Positions 14,001 through 25,615 of a DNA stretch of 64,000 nucleotides are shown here, in pieces. The DNA is taken from contig NC_081812.1 of assembly GCF_030704535.1 (NCBI RefSeq), positions 21,551,501 to 21,615,500 on the forward strand, read 5' to 3'. How positions within the stretch are numbered: the first letter of the stretch is position 1; each line of letters begins with the position of its first letter. A model generated the notes under the pieces. That model saw only the letters and a program-made list of their open reading frames with translations. It was not told the DNA's origin and ran no database searches. A program made the position numbers and the translations under genes. This DNA comes from Vitis vinifera (Eukaryota; Streptophyta; Magnoliopsida; Vitales; Vitaceae).

Positions 14001-14500
14001 CCACTCTTTCTCTCTCTAGATTGTAGTCGAATCCAATTTTTCAGACAATCTTCTCTCTAGAACGGATCACTGATCCAGAGAGAGCTCCATCTATGGGGAC
14101 TCGCGATCGTCTTCTGCTGATCATCAAAGCCAGGTTCTCAATTTTCGCCTTGCTTTTTTTCTTTTAACTCTCAAAAACCCTAGATTTTCATTTACTTACT
14201 TGAATTGCATAATCTCAGCTTTGGTGACTCGGGTAGGGCTTAGGTCACTGTTCGTGTGTAGAAATCGGTTTTTTTCGACTTGGGTGTGTTTGATTTGAAG
14301 CGGGTGGTGAGATGAAGTTACAATCTTGATGACCTTGACCTAGGTTTATCTATTTTTGTGTAAAGGGTAGGGTTTTTTATTTGGCTGTGTTGAATTTGTG
14401 ATGGCTGATGAAGCAAAGTTACAATTTTGATTATCTGCTGAGCTTAGGTCACCATTTTGCGCAAAAATCGGGGTTTTTGTGAGGGGCTAATCAATTTGTG
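14001..14500 (+). promoter_or_regulatory. RING gene leader with threefold repeat
   Basis: A pyrimidine-rich stretch (14000-14060) probably begins the transcript. A likely leader intron opens at the GTTCTC after 14130, and one possible acceptor is the TTAG at about 14444-14447. Between 14240 and 14515 a unit of about 100 bp occurs three times, each with TAGGT, a T-rich block, and GATGAAG or GATGAAA. The third unit contains the annotated ATG. Unit 2 has its own ATG (14401) in the same context followed by a short frame, which would act as an upstream ORF if not spliced out. Confidence 0.55.
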
Positions 14501-15733
14501 ATGGGTGATGAAACATCGGACCACACAATGAATCTTGATTTGAATCTAGGTCCAGGTCCTGAGCCCGGATCCGGATCGAATGACCCGGTGAGCCTGAATG
14601 ATTGGGTTCAAGAACCTGTTCATAGAATTAGGGAATCGTTGAGGCTTAGGACGCGGCAGCGTTGGAGGTGGCGACAGGTTCAGATTCCTCTTGAAGCTAG
14701 AAACATTTCTATGGAATTGATGGCCAATACCGGCAATGGGAGCAGACCACAGGAGGGTGAGGGAAGTGTTGCGGCTGAGGAAAGAGACAATGAAGTGCCC
14801 AAAATGTGTGAAAATAAGACTACACATGTGGAGGATGAGGGGTTGGGTGGAAAGGATGATATTGAAAAGGGTAGCAGTGGTGAAGGGAGTTTTTTCGATT
14901 GTAATATTTGTTTGGACTTGGCTAGGGACCCTGTTGTGACTTGTTGCGGTCATTTGTTTTGTTGGCCATGCCTTTACCGATGGTTACATGTGCATTCGGA
15001 TGCTAAGGAATGTCCAGTATGTAAGGGAGAGGTGACTGTTAAGAATGTGACCCCAATTTATGGCCGTGGGAACAACATCCATGAGCCTGAGGAGGATTCG
15101 AGTCTCAAGGTTCCTCTTAGGCCACATGCAAGGAGGATTGAGAGCTTTAGGCAAACGATTCAAAGGAATGTTGGATTTCCAGTTGAAGAAATGATTCGGC
15201 GTCTTGGAAGCAGAATTGATTTAACCCGGGATTTAGTTCAGAATCAGGATCAGGATGGGGCCCGTGATACACTTGAGAGAAGTAATTCTTTGATTAATCG
15301 GCTCCTCACTTCTCGGGGAATTCGCAGGGAGCAGAATGTAACTGTGCCCACTGATGATGTGGTGGATTTAACACAGAGCGGCACAAATAACTCTGAGGCT
15401 GTGGAAAGCCGCAGGATTCCATCATTGTTTCCGCGAAGATCACAAGCTCATAGATCTAGTACTCTTTCTTCATTTTCGTCCGCATTTGAGGCATACCTCC
15501 GTAGCCAACCTATAGGAAGGCAAGAGCAGCCTCCACCAGTTGATGATAGAGATTCTTTCTCAAGCATTGCTGCTGTTATACACTCAGAGAGTCAAACAGT
15601 GGATACTGCTGTTGAAATAGACTCTATGGTGTCTCTTTCTACTTCATCTTCCAGAAGACGAAATGATGCTTCAAGAGTTTCAGATGTGGACAGCGGAGAT
15701 TCACGTGCACCTAGAAGGAGAAGATTGAACTAG
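14501..15733 (+). CDS. RING-type E3 ubiquitin ligase, RMA/RNF5-like RING
   Basis: Likely E3 ubiquitin ligase. A single open exon encodes 410 residues. The RING is C3HC4 at residues 134-174: C134, C137, C149, H151, C154, C157, C171, C174, within FDCNICLDLARDPVV and CGHLFCWPCLYRWL, followed by TPIYGRG. This RING type belongs to the RMA/RNF5/RNF185 family. Unlike RMA proteins, which end in a membrane anchor, this one is about twice as long and ends in a basic tail (SRAPRRRRLN) with no hydrophobic segment, so a soluble or nuclear place is more likely. An N-terminal LDLNLGPGPE stretch resembles an EAR-like LxLxL motif. The middle and C-terminal parts are serine-rich and probably disordered. Family assignment is firm; substrate unknown. 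Confidence 0.9.
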   Translation: MGDETSDHTMNLDLNLGPGPEPGSGSNDPVSLNDWVQEPVHRIRESLRLRTRQRWRWRQVQIPLEARNISMELMANTGNGSRPQEGEGSVAAEERDNEVPKMCENKTTHVEDEGLGGKDDIEKGSSGEGSFFDCNICLDLARDPVVTCCGHLFCWPCLYRWLHVHSDAKECPVCKGEVTVKNVTPIYGRGNNIHEPEEDSSLKVPLRPHARRIESFRQTIQRNVGFPVEEMIRRLGSRIDLTRDLVQNQDQDGARDTLERSNSLINRLLTSRGIRREQNVTVPTDDVVDLTQSGTNNSEAVESRRIPSLFPRRSQAHRSSTLSSFSSAFEAYLRSQPIGRQEQPPPVDDRDSFSSIAAVIHSESQTVDTAVEIDSMVSLSTSSSRRRNDASRVSDVDSGDSRAPRRRRLN

Positions 15734-18700
15734 CAGATTTTCCTTTTCCCAATTATTCTCATATTCCGGAATAGCTGGACAATTTGATAATCCAACAACT
15801 ATGTAAGTGACAATAACCTTTATATTGCCTTCATCTTACAAGTTACTCGACTATTGCCACAACCATTGGCTCCCTTGAGATATTTATAAAACCTTCTAAA
15901 TCTTTTCTGCTTGCATATGGTTTGCAACATTGTCCTCCTTGAAGGGGTTCATGCTTTCAATTTGTATCGCAAATCAAATTTGTAATGGAACAAGTTGGCC
16001 AGCTTACTAGTCACCGCTGTACATAATCTTGCAAGTTTCTTATATCTGTGTATATTTGCTTTTGATTGGCTGCATGTTTTTAATTTCCTAAGTATTTGTC
16101 TTGTGTATGGAAAAACTACTAGATGTGTTAAGAATAAAGCTGCTGTTACCAGATTATTGTGTTAAATAGGGTTTTTGGTTGTATGTGTTGCCTCTTTTGT
16201 CCCCTATTTTTTACTTATCATCTTGGTTCTTGGTTCAACTGAGAGAAGTTGCCAAGAAGTTGGTTTCAACCCTAACTGGCTATTTCTTTCTAGTGCACAA
16301 AAGAATTACAAATTGGTCCATTTCTTCCTAATTTCTGATGTGTCAACCAACCTTGCTTGTAACTATCACAATAGGCCCTAGTAACACCAGAAAGAATAGC
16401 CTTTGCTAGAAACTACTTCTTCATTGCTAAAATTTTTAGAAAGCTACCATTTTGACATTGATCCTTCATTGGCATCAACACAACCAAAAAGGAATGCTCC
16501 TTCTATTAACCTAGCTTGGTCATTGCATTCTAAGCCATATCAGACTCCTGACTCCTTCATATGATAATTCCCCTTTGTTCATACCATTTGAAATTGAAAT
16601 CGAACTACTTACTCTTTACTGCTGGAGATGATTTGGTTAAGTACGCATTAGGACTGCTAGTTCTTACAGTTCATTTCAATTCACATTCAACTAGCAGTAC
16701 GTTTTAAATTTTTATACTTTATTATCATCTTCTAAAAGAGTGGAATAAGTCCAGTAGGGCAACCATTCTTCCTTTATGGTTGAGTTAGTTTAAATTGGGA
16801 TTATTTGGTTGTCTTCATAAACACATTTATGGGAAGATAACAAGAGAAGAGAATAATATTTTTCCATTCCAATTCAAATTACTTCAAAAGTATATGCTGC
16901 AAACACACATATCCTATTCTATTTATATCAACAAGATGTAATCCTATACTGAACTTAAAACTTAACAAAGTGTTAATCCCAACTAATTAGCTAGATTTGT
17001 GCCCAATTCTCTGGGAATCATTAACATATCCGATTCCTTGAGCTGCTAAAATCAAAATCTGTTAAACTAAACTCTTAGGCTAAGAAATCTTTATGGATCT
17101 TTATTCTCATTACAATTGGAAAAACTTTTTAAACTTTTAACCTCATCTAAACTAAGCTATTATTCCTAAAATGGGAAGAAACTTACAGCATAATCTAAAT
17201 CAAATATAGTTGCACCTTCCTTAGCCATCCTATGGTTTACCTGACCATGCTATCCTCGCCTTATGGCACTGGAGCATGACTTATTGTATACCAGACATGA
17301 TTGTTTCAGTAGCTTTGATGCTTCCATCAACTCACTTAACTCTAGGCATTAAAATGATTTTTTACTTTTCCTTTCTTTTTCAAATTTCTAGTTCACTTCA
17401 TCCTAATTTGACCAGTAATTAGTTGTACTTTTTGATATATGAAATGACTGAGAGTTTCACAGGTAGTAACTAGTTTCATTGCCTGTTAATCATCCATAGA
17501 AAATCTCCGTAAAATGTTCTGTTCCATCCCTCATTAGGAAAACAATTCTTAAAACTCAAGTAAGAATTTTTGTACTGTTTGGAAGAAATATAGATATGAA
17601 GAGAAAGGAACAGAGTAGCATCTAGTCTAAGACCAAGAGAACTCCCACTCAAACTGCTCTCTCTGCTCACTCACGTGGCATTCTTTGTGTCTTCTTAGTG
17701 TCTTTGTGATAAAAGACAATCATCTTTGGATCATGTTCTCAAGAAGACAATCTTTTATTTCTTCCTTTTATCCAAAAAAAAGGGAAAAATGTGGAAGATA
17801 TTTTTATTTGCCTAAGCAGGCAATTTTTTTCTTAGCTTGCTCCCTGTAACTCCTTGTTTCAAGCTCTTCCTGAAACACTTTCTTATTTGATTTGGTTGCT
17901 GGCACTTATTTGGTTCCAATACAGTCAGTTTAGTGATCAAATTTTATACCTGGAAAAAAGAAAAAATTAGGTCTACACTCCCAGATGATATTTCTGGAAG
18001 GGTGAAATATGCTTCAGATTTCACTCAGGTTTGTTGTTTGAAATATGAGAATGTACATTTGGGTGTGTCCACAGAAGCATCTTCCAGTGACTTCTATTCC
18101 ATGCTAGTTAGTTAAACTCCTTTCCAAGGATCAATTCCCTCTTTTCTGAAACATAGCTACTACAGATTACAAACTTTCCTTCTTTTGTTTCCTCTGTTCT
18201 CCTCATGATCTTGTTTCAGACGTTTATTCAATATATTTGCCTACATTATCAATCCTAGTTGCTCTTGGTCATATCATACTTGTATAATTGAAAATTTCAA
18301 AGCATGATTAGGGGATCAAAAACCTGAGACCAAGTTCATTGATGGTTTCATATTCTTTACCAATCACCCCCCACCCCAAAACAAGCAGTGCCCAGTTCAC
18401 TAACCAATCAAATTCTTAACCAATCCCTTGCTTTGCCCGTTCTTTTCACCCACCCACTTAGGGTCAAGGTTTGAATATTTGGTTTGAACATCAGTTATAT
18501 TCACTATAATGATTGATGGTAGCTTTGGTCAAAATGATGAAACTTCTATATCAAAGGGTCGATATTAGTAAAGTTCTGGGGCCATTAAAAAGTCTCATAG
18601 TGAAATGTCATGAATTCCGTCTTCCATCCTGCTAATGACAATATTTATTTTGACCATTTACTGTGGCGTTTATGTCTACAAATGTTATATTTTTGCATCT

Positions 18701-20230
18701 AAAGTAGAATGCTGTGGTTTCAAAGCACAATTATTTCCACTATGTAATTCAGCACTCATCCAAATTAGAGAGTGGCATTCTGTGCCAATTATGCTCTTCA
18801 CTGCATCTTGCCAAACATTATGAACTAACTTACTTTCCTCAATTATTGCTACCATTAAATTTTACCAAACAATATATTATGCTTCTATGATTCCATCATT
18901 TGTTGTCTCATCACTTCTCTATCTTTGTCGTTGCATTCTTGGCAATGCATACCCCAGCTATCAACAGGGATTGCTTTGTTGTAATCCATTTTTTTGTAGG
19001 CCACAGTTAGGACATGTTTAGAAGTATAACCCCAGGGTAGGATTTGCAGAAACGGCACTTCTGGTGAGATTGCCTTTTAGGCTAGTTAGCCCTTGCTGTA
19101 ACATATTATCCAGCCAATACTAGCCTACAATTTCCTGTCTTCCATCTGCACACCATGTTCCCGAAACCAGATGTTCATAAGATTTGAGTCCTCATTTGAA
19201 ATATTTTATGATTAGAGGAATAACCGCAGGTACCCACTATAATACATACAAAGTTTTCAGTACTTATGAGCTAGAGAGTTATTTTTGTTGGGTAGTTCTT
19301 GAAGATACATTGACGTTAGGTTGTTAGATACCATAAGAAGTGTGGAGAGTTTTCTCGGAATTTCTTTCGCCCCATTATTATTTGAGTAATAATGAGTCAT
19401 TATTAGTGTGGATAAACTTTCTAATCTTTATGATTGTTATTGTTTATTGACCCGTGAATCAGATTTTCATCTTTATGGCTGTGATTGGCATGACTTTGTG
19501 AGGACACTGAGGGGAGATTCTTTGTAGTTTTGCTTCTTCTGTGGAAATAACTGGTTCTCTGAAATATTTGCATGAATTTGAATTCTCGGTACCTGCATGA
19601 ACACTTTACAGCTATCGTTTTGGACAGTGTGGCTTGCAAAATGTAAGACAAAGAGCCCACTCTTGAGTGTATTTTTGTCTCTGTCATTTTTCTTTTTCTG
19701 CGGTTGAAATCTTGAGAAGCCGCCTTGGAAACAAATCTCGAAACCCGTTTGATTGTGATTGTTTTGGCATATTTTTTTGTCTCCTTCAATGTAGGACAAA
19801 GAACAATCGCAAGCAGACAAATGATCCATCGCCTAACCTCATCTTCTGTATGAATGATTGTTGGCATCCACCTGTGTTTTAAGGCAAAACAGTATTTTGA
19901 AAATGTTTCCAGGAAACTCTTGGCATAGGAATATTAGGTCCAGAAATGGTCTGATTGTGACTTGAAATAATGGTCCCAGGAGATATAAGCTGGGTTTTTG
20001 AGAAAAACCTTAATGGGGCTTTTTCTTCCATTATCTCTGCAACCAAACAGACGGAACTGGGCTTGGGGTGACAGTGGAGTTTGGTGGGTCTGCAGACTAC
20101 CAGGCCTTTTAACCTTCGGGTTGAACATATGACATGATGATGGTGATGAGTATGAGTTACTGAGCATGATGATGATAATCATGTGGAGGATGAGGATGAG
20201 GTTGAAGATGAAAGATGAGAGAGGGAGGAG

Positions 20231-20252
20231 GAGAGAGAGAGAGAGAGAGAGG
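20231..20252. repeat. (GA)n microsatellite
   Basis: About eleven uninterrupted GA units within a larger purine-rich tract (20216-20260). Confidence 0.9.
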
Positions 20253-21224
20253 GAAAATAAGCCTGAAAGGTCTGAGAAAAAGGAGATTATGGGGGTTGGG
20301 GGAGGAATGGGAATGATTGGGGGAGGGAAAGGCTATGATTGACCACACGAGGGAAACGTATATGCCAAGCCATCCATTGGTCAACACTCCTCATCATTAC
20401 CATTTTCCCTTTTTTTTTCTTTTTTTTCTTTTTTCACTTTTCTTTCCTCTTTCTCCAAAATCCCATTTTCCATCTTCCTCCGAAAAAAAAAATCTTTTGT
20501 CAATGGTAGCTTCTTCTCATTCTAAGCTCTACTACTATTATTACCATCATCCAAAACAATCATAATCTGGTCATTGTAGGTTTTTTCTTTCTTCTTCCTT
20601 TGTTATTTCAACATCTTCTTTTTCCTTCTTTCATTTCCATTGAAAATAAATTCATGATTTTCATCATTTTTCTTTTTAGCTTTGGGCTTAGGATAAATCT
20701 TATTTTTGGCTTCAGTCCAAGTTGAAATTATAATTTCGAGGTGACAACTTTAGGAGGTTAAAAGCTTAATAGTATGATTAAAGTTTGATTAAACATTGGA
20801 TAACACTGTCCATAAGTTAAAAAGGTGGATTTGCAAGAACTTGTATTATTCAAATATTTTTATTAATTTAGTTTTTAAAATACCATGCATAAATTCAATG
20901 GATGGATGTGAAAATCACATTCAAAGCCATACCTTTCTGAAATATCAAAGGAAATAACAGATGGAATGATGAAACATAATGTACGCATCTCAAAATGAAT
21001 GATTAAAAATCAGATAAACATGAAGCATGAAAAGCAACCCTTTTTCCTAAACTTCATTAGAAATTTTGAAGAACAGCATGATGGGTGATGATAATGATCA
21101 TCATCAGGAGGGGAAAAAAAACATATATTTATGGTCGGCTGTCTCTATCTTTGGCAGCATCACACAGGGGATCCCAGGTTGAGATGGATAGGAAAAGAAG
21201 AAGAAAATAAAGCATGAGAGAGAG

Positions 21225-21265
21225 AAGTGATGATGATGATGATGAAGGTAATGATGATGATAATG
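21225..21265. repeat. GAT trinucleotide repeat
   Basis: Runs of GAT/ATG units (TGATGATGATGATGATG and similar) interrupted once. They sit in a purine-rich, non-coding tract. Confidence 0.8.
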
Positions 21266-22354
21266 AAAGGAAGGCATGAGAAATGAGAAAGGAGAAAGGA
21301 GTAGGGGGTGTGATAATCATGATGTCTAAGAGACAAGGATCCTTCTATTTCCAGGGTTGCATGCTAAGCTGTCTTGTCTTTGCCCTCTTCACTCTTCACT
21401 CACTCATCTTTCCTCCTAATCATAAAAAAATAACACTCCCTCACTTCTCTCTCTTTATTCAAACTCCATTTTCTGCCCTGGATTTAGGGAATCTGCAATC
21501 ATTAAATGATATGAAGCCATGCCTCTAATCATGCCCCTTCCTCTTTTCCTCCTCTCATTTATGACCTTGTTTAACTTGGAAAAAAAAATAGATATAAAAA
21601 GGGTTCATTTTTATCATTGCTTTTATTTTTTTTTTTCATTACCATCTTTATACATTTATTCTCTTTATCAAAATTATTTTTTATAAATAAAAATATTTTA
21701 GATAAAAATGTTCAATAATTCTCTAAAAATAAAATACATTTATAAATATACTATACGATGAAATTTGAAACCTATAATGTTTTAATGTGTTTACATTGAA
21801 CCTCGGCTCTTAATTTTGAGTTCCATATTTTGATTAAAAGTTATATTTTATAAATGTTTTAAACATCTTTTACTAAATAAAATTTGAGTTTTTCCGTCAC
21901 ATTTGAAGAAAAATATGGTTCCTTACTTTTTAAGAATACGATGAAATTAAGTTATGTTGTGTGAGGTTTTTCTCTCGTCTTTCTTCTTTTTAAACTTTTT
22001 ATTTTTTTGTATTTTTTAAAAAACATATTTGAAAAAAAAAATACACTGATGGAATTTGAAAACAATTTTGCACTTCCTGGTGTGATTTAAATAGGTTTTA
22101 GAAATATTAATTCTTAGTTGAGGTAATATGTAACTTTTGTCATTAATAACAGAACAAGTAAATGAAACTATTTTATGAAAAATGGAATTTAAAAATTATT
22201 TTGTGATAATTATAACATTTTCAATTAAATTAATATTGACTTCTCTCACAGAAAAAAAAAACCATTCATCTCTATTAATATTTTTAAAGTTGTGTTTAAT
22301 CTTTAAATTCTACTTTTTGCTTTGGGGACTTCCTCCGGGCATGATTTGAGATTT

Positions 22355-22475
22355 AGAGTATATTTGATATTAATGTTAGAAAATATTTTTAATATTTTTA
22401 ATACTTGAATGATAAAAATTTTAAAATATTAGAAAGGTTAAAAATGCTTTTTAAAATTATTATCAAACAGACTAT
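22355..22475. mobile_element. Short MITE, family B, copy 2
   Basis: About 120 bp, related along its length to 12557-12676. It starts AGAGTATATTTGATATTAATG and ends ATTATCAAACAGACTATT, an imperfect terminal inverted repeat. Non-coding. Confidence 0.6.
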
Positions 22476-22553
22476 TAAATGATAATAAATATCATTATCT
22501 TTTTTAAATTAATTCTCAAACTAAAATAAATTTTATAGCAAAAATAAATTATT

Positions 22554-23142
22554 GGGAGAATTATGTTTTGGGGGTAGATGGACCCTCAAATTAACAAAAG
22601 GTCCATGTAACTTTTTAAATTGAGCTCAAGACCCAATGAAAGTATGGAAATTGAGTTGAAGGATATCATCCATCAGTATTTCCAAAAATGTCCTTTGTTG
22701 ATTTTGAGAAAAAAAATTAATATTTTTGAAAAATACTTTTATTTAATTTAATATTTTTGATTTAATTCAATATTTTTAAAAAATACTTTTATGTAATTTA
22801 ATATTTTTTAAAATACTTTTATTTAATTTAATATTTTTAAAAAATAAATTTATTTAATTTAATATTTTTTAAAAAATTAATTTAATATTTTTTTAAATAC
22901 TTTAATTTAATTTAATATTTTTGAAAAAAAATTATTTAATTTAATATTTTTGAAAATTACTTTTATTTAGTTTAGTATTTTTGAAAAAAAAAATTATTTA
23001 ACTTAATTTTATAAAATATTTTATATATGTTCTTAAAGGGTATATTTGTCCGTTACTATTTCATATCCTTCAACTCAATTTGAAGAGTTATGTGGACCTT
23101 TTGTTAATTTGGGGCTCATCTACCCCAAAAGATAATTCTCCC
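22554..23142. mobile_element. Mutator-like MITE with 9-bp target duplication
   Basis: 589-bp non-autonomous DNA transposon. It begins GGGAGAATTATGTTTTGGGG and ends in the inverted counterpart CCCCAAAAGATAATTCTCCC. The terminal inverted repeats extend about 70 bp, including AATTAACAAAAGGTCCA on both sides. It is flanked by a perfect direct repeat TAAATTATT at 22545-22553 and 23143-23151. Long inverted repeats plus a 9-bp target duplication are the hallmark of Mutator-like elements. The interior (22735-22990) is a tandem array of an AT-rich unit of about 35-45 bp built on TTTAATTTAATATTTTT. No transposase is encoded. Confidence 0.88.
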
Positions 23143-23630
23143 TAAATTATTTTTATATCTTTTTATTGTTAAAAACAAAAAAAAAATATAGAACCAAATG
23201 GACAAAAAAAAATTACTATTTTCATATTTTATTTATTAGTGAATATAACACAAATAAGAGTTTTTTATCTTTATAATATTTGAAATATAAAAAATTTTAA
23301 GTGTTAAAAATACTAAAAATATTTTTTTAAAATCACGAAATGAAATGTAAAAGTTTCTCTAAATGTTTTTTACTTGCCAACTAATTTGAGAATCACATTC
23401 AAATTTAATTTTGCTGCTACAAAAAAGAAACCTCAAGATCATTAATCATAATTTAAGATCAATCCTCCAGTCAATTCTAATTATTAAAAAAAAAAAAAAA
23501 ACACTGAACTCATTTCTCGATATATTGGAGGATAAAAGCATCACTTCAATCCTCACCCCATTAATCACATGCTAATCTATTTATTTCTTCACAATCCTTT
23601 TTCTATATACTTTTTGATTTTTCTTACTTT

Positions 23631-23923
23631 TAGGTGGTGTTTGTTTTTTTTTACTTTTTGTTAAAAGTAATTTAATTTTACAATTTAAGTTGTTTATTTT
23701 TTTATTTTTTCATAACTTATTATAAATTTTTTACTAAATAAAAAAAGTCAAAATATATAATTTTTTTTAAATAAAAAAAATAGTATATTGATTTTTTTTA
23801 CTTTTTAATACTTAATAGAAATAAAATACTATAAAAACAAACAATCTAATATTTAATATTATTTAATACTATTAATAATTAAAATTTTATTTAAAATTAA
23901 ATAAAAAAAACAAACATCACCTA
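23631..23923. mobile_element. MITE, family A, copy 2
   Basis: 293-bp element with terminal inverted repeats TAGGTGGTGTTTGTTTTT and AAAACAAACATCACCTA. It is related over its full length to 12833-13110 and at its ends to 32379-32600. Non-coding. No clear target duplication, so the superfamily (hAT-like is possible) is left open. Confidence 0.75.
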
Positions 23924-24411
23924 AGGGAATGTATCTAATAAGTTAACTGTATCTATTCCTTTTTAGTGTGTTTGATATTCGAAAAGTACGAGAAAGAAAG
24001 AAAGGTGTGAAAGAAAATTTATTTTGTTTTATTTTATTTTAATAAAAAAAATAGAAATGATAACATCCGTTGATTTATATAATTTTTTTATTGTTTTTCA
24101 AATGGGATTTGTGAAAGTGGTAGAATTTTCAAAAGGGTAATTATTTGTTTGAACAAGTTGGATTTTGAAATGGAGTCAAATCCGAAGGAGCTATAAAGCC
24201 TAAAGATGATGAGGAAAGAAGCGCCTTAGAGACGAAGAGGGAGAAGGGTAGGGTTGGGGGACTGAGTTGCATAAAAAGTAACGAGATGGAAGACACGCAC
24301 ATTTGACAGAGCTGACAATTACCCTCTTTCCATCATTACTTACATTGACTGTCCAACTTTCACACCTTCCTCACGCTTCTCTCTCTCTCCCTCCCCTCCC
24401 CTCCCTCTGTC

Positions 24412-24455
24412 TCTGTCCCTGTCCGGCTGTCCCTGTCCCTGTCCCTGTCCTGTCA
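24412..24455. repeat. CTGTCC hexamer repeat
   Basis: About six imperfect tandem copies of TGTCCC within a CT-rich tract. Confidence 0.8.
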
Positions 24456-25326
24456 ATCCTCTGAATACGACGTCGTTATACCCCCCTCATGGACCATTGT
24501 TTTTAGAAAAAATATCATTTTTGTTTGGATGCTTATCTTAATAATGCATTATTACTGTACCTCAATAATGCACACTTACTATTTTTGTGGCTTTCAATGC
24601 CCTTCGGATTCAAATAATATGATCTAAGAGTACAAAGCATAATTACTTGGCTTTCAATATCTTTGGATAATTTCGATAAAATAATATGATCTAAGAGTAC
24701 AAAAGATAATTACTATGATTAGTACAATAGAATTATCAAAATTTTGAATATTTGTATAAAATATTAAATATTTATATTCATACGTATATGTTTATTAATT
24801 ATTATAGTTTTTATTGTGAAATTTACTAATTAAAATGTCACTTTATATGAAAAGAATGATTAGACATGAAAAAGTACAAGGTGGCCTAAAGATGATGGGA
24901 TTGCTAGTTTTGTCATGTTCAATAAATGTGAAATATTTATGCAATTTATGAAAAATTATATATTTTTATATATAAATAAAATATTTAGATAACAATACAA
25001 ACAAATTTATAAGATGCTAATTTAGTATAATATAAAGGGGTGAAAGATTATGATTGAGTGTACTAAAATTATGATTATAATTAATATGATAAAAATATAA
25101 GGTAAATTATTTTTTTTATATTTGACTTCGTTATGAAAAGATAAATAAAATTATAATTAATTATAAATTTATATATATTTTAAATTTATTTAATCTTCTT
25201 ATAATTGGAAAAAATAAATAAAGTAAATTTTAAAAATCATATAAAAATAATTTATTGATTTTAAATTTATTTTTTATTTTTTTATTTTATTTCTCTTATA
25301 TTTTTCTTCAAATATTTTAAAAACTA

Positions 25327-25615
25327 AATATAAATTTATTTTTGTTTGGTTATTGAAAAAATGTATTTTAAATAATATTTATGATTAGATACATTGTATT
25401 TTTTCAATGTGGAAGAAATGAGACAAGAAGAATAAACATCTACATGTGGAAGTGGATTCAAAAATTGATTTCTTAAAATCATTTTGACCTTTAATATCTG
25501 ATTTGTTTTTTAAGGCTGAATTTAATACAAGAATATAAATTTATTTTTGTTTGGTTATTAAAAAAAGGTATTTTAAATAATATTTATGATCAAATACATT
25601 GTATTTTTTCAATGT
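25327..25615. repeat. Direct repeat pair of about 84 bp
   Basis: 25327-25410 and 25532-25615 are near-identical (for example TTTATTTTTGTTTGGTTATT, then TACATTGTATTTTTTCAATG) with 121 bp between them. The high identity suggests a fairly recent local duplication. Confidence 0.85.

Noticed and set aside
14498-14500. GTG one codon before the RING gene ATG as start
   Set aside because: Non-ATG starts are rare in plant nuclear genes and the ATG at 14501 immediately follows.
19421-19867. 148-codon minus-strand frame
   Set aside because: Long for chance but with no domain, no clear promoter and no intron partners. A competing frame of 118 codons overlaps it in another phase.
19934-20182. 82-codon minus-strand frame after a pyrimidine-rich leader
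   Set aside because: Plausible small protein in appearance, but nothing beyond length and a CT-rich upstream tract supports it.
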